Origin: Pseudomonas resinovorans NBRC 106553
GTDB lineage: Bacteria > Pseudomonadota > Gammaproteobacteria > Pseudomonadales > Pseudomonadaceae
Length of the DNA: 64,000 nucleotides
Assembly: GCF_000412695.1 (NCBI RefSeq)
Contig: NC_021499.1
Coordinates: forward strand, 2,356,001 to 2,420,000
Reading direction: 5' to 3'
The notes under the pieces were generated by a model. It had not been told where the DNA came from, ran no database searches, and was given only the letters and a program-made list of their open reading frames with translations. The position numbers were made by a program, and so were the translations under genes. This document shows, in pieces, positions 39,807 through 48,567 of the stretch (positions within the stretch are counted from its first letter, which is position 1; every line of letters begins with the position of its first letter).

Positions 39807-40829
39807 ATGACAGAACAGCAACCCGTCGCGGTGCTCGGCGGCGGCAGCTTCGGCACCGCCATCGCCAACCTGCTGGCCGAGAATGGCCAGCGCGTCCGCC
39901 AGTGGATGCGCGACCCGGAACAAGCCGAGGCGATCCGCACCCAGCGCGAGAACCCGCGCTACCTCAAGGGGGTGAAGATCCTCCCCGGCGTCGAACCCGA
40001 CACCGACCTGGACGCGGTACTCGCCGACTGCGAGCTGGTGTTCGTCGCGTTGCCGTCCAGCGCCCTGCGCAAGGTCCTGGAGCCGGTGGCCGGGCAGTTG
40101 GCCGGCAAGCTCCTGGTCAGTACCACCAAGGGCATCGAGGCGCTGAGCTTCAAACTGATGAGCGAGATTCTCGAAGAGGTGGCCCCGGATGCGCGCATCG
40201 GCGTGATTTCCGGCCCCAACCTGGCCAAGGAAATCGCCGACCACGCGCTGACCGCCACCGTGGTCGCCAGCGAGGACGCCGAACTCTGCAGCCGCGTACA
40301 GTCGGCGCTGCACGGCCGCACCTTCCGCGTCTACGCCAGCCAGGACCGCTTCGGCGTCGAGCTGGGCGGCGCGCTGAAGAACGTCTACGCCATCATCGCC
40401 GGCATGGCCGCCGCCCTGGGCATGGGCGAGAACACCAAGAGCATGCTGATCACCCGCGCCCTCGCGGAGATGACCCGCTTCGCCGTCAAGCTCGGCGCCA
40501 ACCCCATGACCTTCCTGGGTCTGGCCGGCGTCGGCGACCTGATCGTCACCTGCTCCTCGCCCAAGAGCCGCAACTACCAGGTGGGCTTCGCCCTGGGCGA
40601 GGGCCTCTCGCTGGAAGACGCGGTGGCGCGCCTGGGTGAAGTGGCCGAGGGCGTCAACACCATCAAGGTGCTCAAGACCCGTGCCGAAGAGCTGCAGGTG
40701 TACATGCCGCTGGTCGCTGGCCTGCATGCCATCCTTTTCGAGGGGCGTACGCTGGCTCAGGTGATCGAGGCCCTGATGCGCGGCGAGCCCAAGACCGATG
40801 TAGATTTCATTCCAACCACCGGCTTCTAG
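39807..40829 (+). CDS. gpsA: Glycerol-3-phosphate dehydrogenase (NAD(P)+)
   Basis: GpsA reduces dihydroxyacetone phosphate to sn-glycerol 3-phosphate for phospholipid synthesis, in the cytosol. It is 340 aa. The N-terminal Rossmann fold starts [27 protein letters not shown] is conserved, and [15 protein letters not shown] contains the catalytic Lys region. The start is the ATG at 39807, although an open frame extends upstream to 39711. The stop codon TAG lies inside the CTAG target duplication of a MITE, so the insertion landed exactly at the 3' end and may supply no extra residues. Confidence 0.97.
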   Translation: MTEQQPVAVLGGGSFGTAIANLLAENGQRVRQWMRDPEQAEAIRTQRENPRYLKGVKILPGVEPDTDLDAVLADCELVFVALPSSALRKVLEPVAGQLAGKLLVSTTKGIEALSFKLMSEILEEVAPDARIGVISGPNLAKEIADHALTATVVASEDAELCSRVQSALHGRTFRVYASQDRFGVELGGALKNVYAIIAGMAAALGMGENTKSMLITRALAEMTRFAVKLGANPMTFLGLAGVGDLIVTCSSPKSRNYQVGFALGEGLSLEDAVARLGEVAEGVNTIKVLKTRAEELQVYMPLVAGLHAILFEGRTLAQVIEALMRGEPKTDVDFIPTTGF

Positions 40830-40968
40830 GTCTTGTACGAAAAGTCGTCGAGCGAAGGTCAGGCAAGACGAAATCGGCCGAAGAAGCGCAGTTTACGTGT
40901 TGTAAATGAGCATTCTGAGATTGATTTCAACGCAGCATCACCGAGCGCAGGCACTTTTCGTACAGAGC
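40830..40968. mobile_element. 139-bp MITE with CTAG target duplication
   Basis: The ends are inverted repeats GTCTTGTACGAAAAGT and, on the other strand, GCTCTGTACGAAAAGT. Both sides carry CTAG (40826-40829 and 40969-40972), the 4-bp YTAR-type duplication of IS5-group elements. There is no coding capacity. The whole sequence, including the terminal TGTACGAAAAGT, resembles a repeat known to me from other Pseudomonas genomes. Nothing else is seen in the 175-base gap. Confidence 0.75.
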
Positions 40969-41004
40969 CTAGACCCATCACCCTTTCGGACAAGGAGATT
41001 CCCC

Positions 41005-41352
41005 ATGAGTGAAGAGCGCGAAGACCTGCAGCGCGAGCACATCCTGCTGCGCGTCCTGTGGATGCTGATCTTCGTCGTCGTCTGGCAGCTGGCGGAGCTG
41101 GTGCTGGGCGCCGTGGTCCTGCTGCAACTCGGCTATCGCGCCTTCTACGGCGCACCCAACGGCGGCCTGATGGCGTTCGGCGACAGCCTGAGCCAGTACC
41201 TGGCGCAGATCGGCCGTTTCGGCACCTTCAACACCGAGGAAAAGCCCTGGCCCTTCGCCGACTGGCCCGCCGCCCGCGCGCCCGAAGGCGAGACACCCCA
41301 TTCGGTGCCGCCAGCCGCCCACCCGGTGCGTGACGAAGAGCCCAAGCTGTGA
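41005..41352 (+). CDS. DUF4389 domain membrane protein
   Basis: A 115-aa protein with one strongly hydrophobic segment (LLRVLWMLIFVVVWQLAELVLGAVVLLQ) and an amphipathic region, matching DUF4389, which often occurs as a single-pass membrane domain. The acidic/proline-rich C-terminus is variable. Function unknown. The start at 41005 has AAGGAGA upstream. It overlaps sixA by GTGA, so expression is coupled. Confidence 0.82.
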   Translation: MSEEREDLQREHILLRVLWMLIFVVVWQLAELVLGAVVLLQLGYRAFYGAPNGGLMAFGDSLSQYLAQIGRFGTFNTEEKPWPFADWPAARAPEGETPHSVPPAAHPVRDEEPKL

Positions 41353-41813
41353 GGCTCTGGCTGCTGCGCCATGGCGAGGCCGAGGCCCGCGCCAATACCG
41401 ACGCTGAGCGCGAACTGACCCGCCACGGCCGCAAGGACGTGCTGCACAGCGCCGCCCAGTTGGCCGGGCGGCCGCTGGGGGCGATCCTCGCCAGCCCCTA
41501 TGTGCGGGCGCAGCAGACCGCCGAACTGGTGCGCGATGCCCTGGGGTTCACCGGCGCCATTGGCGCCGCGCCCTGGGCGACCCCCGACAGCGACCCGCGC
41601 CAGGCCCTGGATTTCCTTGCCGAGCATGGCGAGCAGGACCTGCTGCTGGTCACCCACAACCCCTTCGTCAGCGAACTGGCCGGCCTGCTGATCCACGGCC
41701 ATCGCCAGGACCCGCTGCCCATGGGCACCGCCAGCCTGGCCGAGCTGGAAGGCGACCTGCTGATCCCCGGCCTGGTGTCCCTGCGCAGCCTGCACCACGT
41801 TCGCCATCACTGA
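41349..41813 (+). CDS. sixA: Phosphohistidine phosphatase SixA
   Basis: This 154-aa histidine phosphatase starts with GTG (MRLWLLRHGEAEA) and carries the RHG motif with the catalytic His (residue 8). The second His is in LLVTHNPFVSEL. SixA removes phosphate from phosphohistidine, in E. coli from ArcB and from the nitrogen PTS protein NPr. In Pseudomonas the target is not established. The gene is coupled to the DUF4389 gene by a 4-base overlap, as in PAO1. Confidence 0.92.
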   Translation: MRLWLLRHGEAEARANTDAERELTRHGRKDVLHSAAQLAGRPLGAILASPYVRAQQTAELVRDALGFTGAIGAAPWATPDSDPRQALDFLAEHGEQDLLLVTHNPFVSELAGLLIHGHRQDPLPMGTASLAELEGDLLIPGLVSLRSLHHVRHH

Positions 41814-41862
41814 CGATTCGCAACATTTCTTAACTTGCACCGCCTCCCTTGTCTGTGGATAG

Positions 41863-41884
41863 TCAACCAAGCAAGTGCTTGGTT
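41863..41884. promoter_or_regulatory. Palindromic operator-like site upstream of the acyl-CoA synthetase
   Basis: CAACCAAGCA-AG-TGCTTGGTTG is a perfect 10+10 inverted repeat 34 bases upstream of the GTG start, between sixA and the synthetase. The AAGCA/TGCTT core resembles operators of TetR-type regulators of fatty-acid and acyl-CoA genes. The regulator is not identified. Confidence 0.65.
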
Positions 41885-41917
41885 GTCCCCTAAAAAAAGA
41901 ACAAAGGAGGAGGCCCT

Positions 41918-43585
41918 GTGGCTGATGCAGTCCGTATGCCGCTTGAAATCTTTTTCGAGCGTGAAGCCCGTCACCCGAACAAGCGCTATCTGGTCCAGCC
42001 GCTGGGTGGCGGCAGGGTCGAGGAGCTGAGCTGGGGCGACGTGGGGGAACAGGCCCGCCGGGCCGCCAGTTGGCTGCGGGGGCGCGACCTGCCCCAGGGC
42101 AGTCGAATCGCGATCATTTCCAAGAACTGCGCGCACTGGATCATTGCCGACCTCGCCATCTGGATGGCCGGCCACGTGTCGGTGCCTCTCTACCCCAATC
42201 TCACCGCCGAATCGGTGCACCAGGTACTGGAGCATTCCGAGTCGGCGCTGGTCTTCATCGGCAAGCTCGACGACTGGCCGGCCATGGCCGGTGGCATACC
42301 CCAGGGCGTGTCGACCATCGCCCTGCCGATCCACCCGCAAGGCGAGTTCGATTTCAGCTGGGCCGACCTGCAGGCCGCCAATCCGATCCAGGATGTTCCC
42401 AGGAGCAATCCCGACCAACTCGCCACCATCATCTATACCTCCGGCACCACCGGCACGCCCAAGGGCGTGATGCACAACTTCAGCAACTTCGCCTTCGCCG
42501 CCAGCCACGGCATGCAGCTGTTCCAGACCGGCGAGGAAGACCGCCTGCTGTCCTACCTGCCGCTGTGCCATGTGGCCGAGCGCATGTTCGTCGAGATGGG
42601 TTCGCTCTACGCGGGGCAGACGGTGTTCTTCGCCGAAAGCCTGGAGACCTTCCTCGACGACCTGCGCCGTGCCCGGCCCACCGCCATCTTCGGCGTGCCG
42701 CGGATCTGGACCAAGTTCCAGATGGGCGTCTATTCGAAGATGCCGGCGCAGAAACTCGACCGCCTGCTGCGCCTGCCCATCATCGGCCGCATGGTCGGTC
42801 GCAAGGTGCTCGCCGGCCTCGGCCTGGATGCCGTGCGCAACGCCCTGTGCGGCGCCGCGCCGGTGCCCGGCGCGCTGCTGGACTGGTACAAGCGCCTGGG
42901 CCTGGAAGTGCTGGAGGTCTATGGCATGACCGAGAACTGCGGTTACTCCCACCTGTGCCGCAAGGGCGAGGTGAAGCTCGGCTGGATCGGCCGCAACAGC
43001 CCTGGCGTGGAAGTGCGCATCAGCGAAGACGGTGAAGTCCAGGTTCGCAGCGGCGCCACCATGCAGGGCTACTTCAAGGACCCGGTGAAGACCGCTGAAA
43101 CCATCACCACCGACGGCTTCCTGCGTACCGGCGACAAGGGCCAGCAGGATGCCGAAGGCAATCTGCGCCTGACCGGGCGCATCAAGGAAATCTTCAAGAC
43201 CAGCAAGGGCAAGTACGTGGCGCCGGCGCCCATCGAGAACCGCCTGGCCGTGCACCCGAAGATCGAGCAGGTGTGCGTGGTCGGCGATGGCCTGCCGCAG
43301 CCCATGGCCCTCTGCGTGCTGTCCGAAGTGGGCCGGCAGGAGGCCGCGAACAGCGCCAGGGCGGAACTGGAAGTCAGCCTGCGCAGCCTGCTGGAAGAGG
43401 TCAACGGCGACCTCGACAAGCACGAGCGCCTGCAAGGGCTGGTGCTGGTCAAGGAAGTCTGGGCGGTGGACAACGGCTTCCTCACCCCGACCTTGAAGAT
43501 CAAGCGCAACATCGTGGAAGACGCTTACGGCAAGCGCTTCCCCGAATGGCTCGAGCGCCAGGAGGCGCTTGTCTGGCACGAATGA
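41918..43585 (+). CDS. AMP-binding acyl-CoA synthetase, long-chain type
   Basis: A 555-aa adenylate-forming enzyme that activates fatty acids to acyl-CoA via acyl-AMP. The phosphate-binding YTSGTTGTPKGVMH, the AMP motif YGMTENCGY and the C-terminal hinge GDKGQQDAEGNLRLTGRIKEIFKTSKGKY (in pieces: TGDKG, GRIKE, KGKY) are complete. The length is short for FadD-type (about 560-570), so long- or medium-chain substrates are both possible. It begins with GTG behind AAAGGAGGAGG, a very strong ribosome binding site. The palindromic operator immediately upstream suggests repression by an acyl-CoA-responsive regulator. A thioesterase follows 48 bases later. Confidence 0.88.
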   Translation: MADAVRMPLEIFFEREARHPNKRYLVQPLGGGRVEELSWGDVGEQARRAASWLRGRDLPQGSRIAIISKNCAHWIIADLAIWMAGHVSVPLYPNLTAESVHQVLEHSESALVFIGKLDDWPAMAGGIPQGVSTIALPIHPQGEFDFSWADLQAANPIQDVPRSNPDQLATIIYTSGTTGTPKGVMHNFSNFAFAASHGMQLFQTGEEDRLLSYLPLCHVAERMFVEMGSLYAGQTVFFAESLETFLDDLRRARPTAIFGVPRIWTKFQMGVYSKMPAQKLDRLLRLPIIGRMVGRKVLAGLGLDAVRNALCGAAPVPGALLDWYKRLGLEVLEVYGMTENCGYSHLCRKGEVKLGWIGRNSPGVEVRISEDGEVQVRSGATMQGYFKDPVKTAETITTDGFLRTGDKGQQDAEGNLRLTGRIKEIFKTSKGKYVAPAPIENRLAVHPKIEQVCVVGDGLPQPMALCVLSEVGRQEAANSARAELEVSLRSLLEEVNGDLDKHERLQGLVLVKEVWAVDNGFLTPTLKIKRNIVEDAYGKRFPEWLERQEALVWHE

Positions 43586-43633
43586 TCCAGCCCGGCCGGG
43601 ACACCCGTCCCGGCCTCTTCCTAGGAGCCTCCC

Positions 43634-44077
43634 ATGGGTCTATGGCGACAAACCCCCGATCTCGCGCGTCTCAACGAAACCCTGACCAACACCATTGGCG
43701 AAGGCCTGGATATCCGCTTCGAAGCCTTCGACGACGAATCCCTGACCGCCAGCATGGTGGTCGACCAGCGTACCCACCAGCCCTACGGCCTGCTGCACGG
43801 CGGCGCATCGGTGGTGCTGGCGGAAACCCTCGGCTCCACCGCCAGCTTCCTGTGCCTGGACAGCAGCCGCTTCTATTGCGTGGGGCTGGAGGTCAACGCC
43901 AACCACCTGCGCGGCCTGCGCAGTGGCCGGGTCACCGCCGTGGCCCGCGCGGTGCACCTGGGGCGCACCACCCACGTCTGGGACATCCGCCTGTTCGGTG
44001 ACGACGGCAAGCCGAGCTGCATCTCCCGGCTGACCATGGCCATCGTGCCCCTCGGCGCCGAGCCGCCGCGCGGTTGA
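43634..44077 (+). CDS. PaaI-type hotdog thioesterase
   Basis: This 147-aa hotdog protein has QPYGLLHGGASVVLAETLGS with the active-site Glu and the GLEVNANHLRGLRSGRV strand. It belongs to the PaaI/YdiI family, hydrolysing aryl- and acyl-CoA; the PA1618 homologue in P. aeruginosa has been studied as a thioesterase. It lies 48 bases after the acyl-CoA synthetase, so the two may balance a CoA-ester pool. An AGGAGCC ribosome binding site precedes the ATG. Confidence 0.88.
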   Translation: MGLWRQTPDLARLNETLTNTIGEGLDIRFEAFDDESLTASMVVDQRTHQPYGLLHGGASVVLAETLGSTASFLCLDSSRFYCVGLEVNANHLRGLRSGRVTAVARAVHLGRTTHVWDIRLFGDDGKPSCISRLTMAIVPLGAEPPRG

Positions 44078-44084
44078 GGCTCTT

Positions 44085-44166
44085 GTAGGATGGGTCGGGC
44101 GGCGTTCCGCTGAGCTTGCGATACCCATCAACGGTCGATGGGTATCGCAGGCTCAACCCATCCTAC
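44085..44166. repeat. Full copy of the GTAGGATGGGT palindromic repeat
   Basis: Begins GTAGGATGGGTCGGGCGGCG, has an internal hairpin GATACCCATC / GATGGGTATC and ends CAACCCATCCTAC. Related to 33625-33709. Confidence 0.82.
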
Positions 44167-44252
44167 GCAGCCACACTTCCCGCCTTGCGCTTGCGCCATC
44201 CCCCGCAATTTTGTCCAAGAACCCGGCACCACCAGGGAGTAGAGTGGTGCCC

Positions 44253-45056
44253 ATGGACCAGACCCAACACATTCCCAGCAGCCTGCCCGGCTTGCGCCTG
44301 ATCGACGCCCGGCACCAGCACTTCAGCTTCCCCCGGCACTTCCATCTGGAGTACCACCTGGGGCTGATGGTGGATGGCCGCCAGCGCTACCTGCACCAGG
44401 GTGAAAGCCACCAGGCCGACACCGGCGACGTGATGCTGATGGCGCCGGAACAGATCCACGACGGTGCCGGCGTCGACGGCCAGGGCTACCAGATCCGCGT
44501 GCTGGCCTTCGATCCGCAATGGCTGGACGACGCCAGCCGCAGCCTCAGCGACGACCGCCAGGGGGCGCCGCGCCTGACCACCAGCATCCTTCGCGATGCC
44601 GGCCTGCGTAACCAGTTGCTGGACCTGCACCGTGCGCTGCTGCAGGGCTCGCGGCTGGAACAGGAAAGCCATCTCTGGTCGGCGTTGGCGAACCTGCTGG
44701 AGCGCGGCTCCACCCTGCGGGTGCGCGAGCCGGAGCAGGGCTTCGACGGACGCACCTGGGCGCGGCTGCGGGACTGGCTGGAATCACGCCTGGACACACC
44801 GCCTTCGCTGGAGGAACTGGCCGCCTTCTGCGACCTCAGCCCCTGGCAGGCATTGCGCCGCTTCAACCGCCAGTGCGGCCTGCCACCCCACCAGTGGCTG
44901 ACCCAGCTGCGGCTGGAGAAGGCGCTACCGCGCGTACTGCGCGGCGAGAACCTCAGCGAGTTGGCCCTCGACCTCGGCTTCTACGACCAGGCGCACTTCT
45001 CGCGGCTGTTCCGCCGCACCTACGGCGCGCCACCGGCCAGGCTGCGCGGCCGCTGA
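44253..45056 (+). CDS. AraC-family transcriptional regulator (cupin sensor)
   Basis: This 267-aa regulator has an AraC N-terminal cupin (FPRHFHLEYHLGLMVDGRQR, with metal- or ligand-binding His) and two HTH motifs at the C-terminus (LEELAAFCDLSPWQALRRF and SELALDLGFYDQAHFSRLF). The chosen ATG at 44253 has GGAG about 13 bases upstream; an in-frame GTG at 44247 is possible. The LysE-type exporter gene follows 42 bases later on the same strand and is the likely target. Such AraC-LysE pairs are common in Pseudomonas; the effector is unknown. Confidence 0.87.
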   Translation: MDQTQHIPSSLPGLRLIDARHQHFSFPRHFHLEYHLGLMVDGRQRYLHQGESHQADTGDVMLMAPEQIHDGAGVDGQGYQIRVLAFDPQWLDDASRSLSDDRQGAPRLTTSILRDAGLRNQLLDLHRALLQGSRLEQESHLWSALANLLERGSTLRVREPEQGFDGRTWARLRDWLESRLDTPPSLEELAAFCDLSPWQALRRFNRQCGLPPHQWLTQLRLEKALPRVLRGENLSELALDLGFYDQAHFSRLFRRTYGAPPARLRGR

Positions 45057-45098
45057 TCGTTCATCCCCGTTAAACCCCACACCTTCTGGAGAACCTCG

Positions 45099-45749
45099 AT
45101 GCAGGAGACTTCCGTCTTGCTGTCGCTGGCGGCCGTGTTCGCCGTCGCCCTGGTCAGCCCCGGCCCCGACGTGGCGCTGGTGGTGCGCACCGCCCTGCAC
45201 CAGGGCCGCCGCGCCGGCCTGCTCAGCGCCCTGGGCCTGGCCTGCGGCATCCTGGTCCACGGCACCCTGGTACTGACCGGCGTGGCACTGCTGGTGAGCC
45301 GTTCGCCGATCCTCTTCGACCTGCTGCAACTGCTGGGCGCGAGCTACCTCGGCTGGCTCGGCGTCGGCGCCGTGCGCGCCTGGTTCCGCCGTGGCCAGGG
45401 TGGCGGCGGCCGTTTCGACGGTGACCTGTCACCCTCGGCGCTGGGGCCCTGGGTGCGGGGCCTGGCCACCAACCTGTTCAACCCCAAGGCGCTGGTGTTC
45501 TTCCTGGCGCTGCTGTCGGGGCTGATCCCGGCGGACATGTCGGTCGCCGGCAAGCTGGGCGCCGCCGCGATTCTCTTCTGCATGGGGCTGGCCTGGTTCA
45601 GCCTGCTGGGCCTGGCGCTCACCCGTGGGCGCAACCAGCAACTGCTGCTGCGCGCCGCGCCGGCCATCGACCTGGCCTGCGGCCTGGTGTTCCTGCTGGT
45701 GGCCCTGGGGTTGGTGGGCAGGTTGCTGGCACCAGGCTTTTGGCAATAG
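45099..45749 (+). CDS. LysE/RhtB family exporter
   Basis: A 216-aa membrane protein with about six helices, starting QETSVLLSLAAVFAVALVSP then GPDVALVVRTALHQGRRAG, the LysE/RhtB signature. The family exports amino acids such as threonine, homoserine or lysine; the substrate is unknown here. TGGAGAACC upstream of the ATG is the ribosome binding site. It is probably controlled by the preceding AraC regulator. Confidence 0.88.
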   Translation: MQETSVLLSLAAVFAVALVSPGPDVALVVRTALHQGRRAGLLSALGLACGILVHGTLVLTGVALLVSRSPILFDLLQLLGASYLGWLGVGAVRAWFRRGQGGGGRFDGDLSPSALGPWVRGLATNLFNPKALVFFLALLSGLIPADMSVAGKLGAAAILFCMGLAWFSLLGLALTRGRNQQLLLRAAPAIDLACGLVFLLVALGLVGRLLAPGFWQ

Positions 45750-45833
45750 CGCCATCATCACTGGCGGTTACAGTCATTGCCGCGTGGGCGGGGCTGCCGG
45801 ACAATCGGCGCATTCCCCGACGAGCCGGATGCC

Positions 45834-46637
45834 ATGCACACCATCTTCTTTGCCCACGCCAACGGATTTCCGTCGGCCACTTACGGCAAGCTGTTCAGCG
45901 CCCTGGCGCCGGACTTCCGGGTCGAGCACCTGGAGCAGCACGGCCATGACCCGCGCTTCCCGGTGAACGACAACTGGGAAAACCTGGTGGATGAACTCAT
46001 CCACCACCTGCAAGCGCGCGGCGAGCCGGTCTGGGGCCTGGGCCATTCCCTCGGTGGAGTGTTGCACTACCATGCCGCCCTGCGCCGGCCCGACCTCTAT
46101 CGCGGCGTGGTGATGCTCGACTCGCCGGTGCTGACCCTGGCCGACCGCATCGTCATCCGCGCCGCCAAGCGCTTCGGCTTCATCGACCGCATCACGCCGG
46201 CCGGGCGTACCCTGGGCCGCCGCGAGGAGTTCGGCGACCTCGACGAAGCCCGTGACTACTTCGCCGGCAAGACCCTGTTCAGCCGCTTCGACCCCGAATG
46301 CCTGGACGCCTATGTGCGCCATGGCCTGGCGCGCCAGGGCGAAAACCTGCGGCTGAAGTTCGACGCCGCCACCGAAATCAGCATCTACCGCAACGTGCCG
46401 CACCGTACGCCGGGCCGCCCGCAGCAACTGACGGTGCCCCTGGCCCTGGTGCGCGGGCGCCAGAGCAAGGTCGTGCTGCCGCACCATGCGCGCTTGCTGA
46501 AGCAGGTGCCACGGGGTGAATACCTGTCGTTTCCGGGCGGGCACATGTTCCCCCTGGAACGCCCCCGGGAAACCGCGGAGCTGCTGAAGTCGGTATTCGG
46601 CCGCTGGGATGGTCACCGCCAGGAGGCCCACGCATGA
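45834..46637 (+). CDS. Alpha/beta hydrolase (first of two)
   Basis: This 267-aa hydrolase has the nucleophile elbow GHSLGG, an Asp region around SRFDPE, and the catalytic His in FPGGHMFPLERP. The N-terminus (IFFAHANGFPSATYGKLFSAL) contains the oxyanion-type HANG. No further family assignment is possible from sequence alone. It overlaps the next hydrolase by ATGA; the two are paralogous in fold only. The order matches PA1621-PA1622. Confidence 0.85.
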   Translation: MHTIFFAHANGFPSATYGKLFSALAPDFRVEHLEQHGHDPRFPVNDNWENLVDELIHHLQARGEPVWGLGHSLGGVLHYHAALRRPDLYRGVVMLDSPVLTLADRIVIRAAKRFGFIDRITPAGRTLGRREEFGDLDEARDYFAGKTLFSRFDPECLDAYVRHGLARQGENLRLKFDAATEISIYRNVPHRTPGRPQQLTVPLALVRGRQSKVVLPHHARLLKQVPRGEYLSFPGGHMFPLERPRETAELLKSVFGRWDGHRQEAHA

Positions 46638-47497
46638 CGGCACAGGTCGAAGAAATCCGCCTCAACCTGCCTCACGTCGAACTGGCCGCGCACCTCTACG
46701 GACCCGAAGACGGCCAGCCGGTGATCGCCCTGCATGGCTGGCTGGACAATGCCAACAGCTTCGCGCGCCTGGCGCCCTTGCTGCCGGGGTTGCGCATAGT
46801 CGCCCTGGATTTCGCCGGCCACGGCCACTCCGCCCATCGCGCCCCCGGGGCCAGCTACCTGCTCTGGGACAACGTCGCCGATGTGCTGCAGGTGGCCGAG
46901 CAACTGGGCTGGGCGCGGTTCTCCCTGCTCGGCCATTCCATGGGCGCCATCGTATCGGTGCTGCTCGCCGGCGCCATGCCCGAGAAGGTCGAGCGCCTGG
47001 CCCTGATCGATGGCCTCATGCCCTACACCGGCGAAGCCGAGCAGGCGCCGGCCAAGCTCGCTGAGGCGCTGCGTGCGCAGTCGGCGCTGGCGGGCAAGCG
47101 CAAGCCGGTCTACGCCGATATCGAGCGCGCCGTGGAAGCGCGCATGCGCAGCGCCGGCTCCATCAGCCGCGAGGCCGCCGAGCTGCTCGCCGAGCGTGGT
47201 CTCATGCCGGTGCCCGGTGGCTACACCTGGCGCAGCGACAGCCGCCTGACCCTGCCATCGCCCCTGCGCCTGACCCGCGCCCATGCCCTGGCCTTCGCCC
47301 GCGCGGTGCAATGCCCGAGCCTGCTGGTGCTGGCGGAGCAGGGGCTGCTGCACACGGAGCCCAAGTTCGCCGGGGTAGTCGAGGACCTCGCCTTCGACGT
47401 GCGCCGGCTTCCCGGCCGCCATCACCTGCACCTGGACGACGAAGCCGGCGCGCAGGCCGTAGCAGACTGTTTCAATCCCTTCTTCGCCGTTCCTTGA
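46634..47497 (+). CDS. Alpha/beta hydrolase (second of two)
   Basis: A 287-aa hydrolase with the motif LHGWLDNANSFARLAPLL near the N-terminus, the nucleophile elbow GHSMGA, and HHLHLDD as the His end of the triad. It is typical of the MhpC/serum hydrolase type with unknown substrate. The start overlaps the preceding stop by 4 bases, so both hydrolases are co-expressed. A fairly GC-rich 168-base gap follows before the next gene. Confidence 0.86.
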   Translation: MTAQVEEIRLNLPHVELAAHLYGPEDGQPVIALHGWLDNANSFARLAPLLPGLRIVALDFAGHGHSAHRAPGASYLLWDNVADVLQVAEQLGWARFSLLGHSMGAIVSVLLAGAMPEKVERLALIDGLMPYTGEAEQAPAKLAEALRAQSALAGKRKPVYADIERAVEARMRSAGSISREAAELLAERGLMPVPGGYTWRSDSRLTLPSPLRLTRAHALAFARAVQCPSLLVLAEQGLLHTEPKFAGVVEDLAFDVRRLPGRHHLHLDDEAGAQAVADCFNPFFAVP

Positions 47498-47665
47498 CTT
47501 GCACCGGCCAACCGGGAAGGCTGGCTGTTTTTGGTCAAGGATCAGTGGGATGGCCGACCTGTCCGCCACCGCTGCGCACTGCGGAGTGGTCCGTGGAGCG
47601 CGCAAGGCAAAGGCCGTGAAGCTGGTCCAGACTGCACACTCCAGGACATCTCGATAAGGATGCGC

Positions 47666-48469
47666 ATGCGCCACACCCTTCTTGCCGGCCTTCTGCTGGC
47701 AGCATCCGCCCAGGCCGCCGACCTGCCCGATAGCCATGACCTGGCGGCACTGCCGCGTTTCCCCCACGCCGAAATCACCGATTTCCGCGAGACCCCGGAC
47801 CAGGAACGGGTCTACCCGCAGAGCTCGATCCGCCGCATCAGCAACCAGCTGCGCATGGAGCGCAAGGTGGAGGCCGAAGGGCGGCAGACGTCCATCACCT
47901 ACCGCCTGCCCGAAGGCCACAGCTCCTTCGATGCCTTCGACCGCGCCCGCAGGGACCTGCTCGAACGCGGCGCCGAACTGCTCTACTGGTGCCAGGGCCG
48001 CGACTGTGGTTCGAGCAGCCTCTGGGCCAACACCGTGTTCGGCAATGCCAAGCTCTATGGCCCGGATGACCAGCAGGCCTACTTGCTGGTGCGCCTGGCC
48101 GAGCCGAGCCAGGACAGCCTGCTGGCCATCTACAGCATCACCCGGGGCAATCGCCGGGCCTACCTGCATGCCGAGCAGCTGGATGCCAACGCACCCCTGG
48201 GCGAACTGCTGCCCACCCCCGATACCCTGATGCGCGAGCTGAAAAGCAGCGGCGAGCTGCACCTGGCGCGGCTGCCGGACGAGCCCCCGGCCAATTGGGC
48301 AACCCTGCTGGCGCGCTCCCTGAACCTCGACAGCACCCTGCGGGTCAGCCTCGCCGGCCCTGGCGCCGAAGCCTGGCGCGAGGCCCTGGTGGGGCAGGGC
48401 GTGCGCGCCGCGCGCCTGGAACTGGGCGAAGGCGAAGAACCCGGCCTGCACCTGATCCTGCTGCGCTGA
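47666..48469 (+). CDS. DUF4892 domain protein, exported
   Basis: A 267-aa protein with a signal peptide (MRHTLLAGLLLAASAQAA) and a DUF4892 body (DLPDSHDLAALPRFPHAEI). Two Cys in YWCQGRDCGSSSLW may form a disulfide. The function is not known. The start at 47666 is used because AAGGA is at a good distance; the ATG at 47660 would have no spacing. The segment corresponds to PA1624 in gene order. Confidence 0.78.
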   Translation: MRHTLLAGLLLAASAQAADLPDSHDLAALPRFPHAEITDFRETPDQERVYPQSSIRRISNQLRMERKVEAEGRQTSITYRLPEGHSSFDAFDRARRDLLERGAELLYWCQGRDCGSSSLWANTVFGNAKLYGPDDQQAYLLVRLAEPSQDSLLAIYSITRGNRRAYLHAEQLDANAPLGELLPTPDTLMRELKSSGELHLARLPDEPPANWATLLARSLNLDSTLRVSLAGPGAEAWREALVGQGVRAARLELGEGEEPGLHLILLR

Positions 48470-48567
48470 GAAAACTCCACACCAGTCTCTATGCTTAAGC
48501 CTGCCGGGCTCGCGCCGCATGGCGGCGGGCCCGGCCTTCCTTTCCCGCGAGCCAGAGAGATTCAGGG

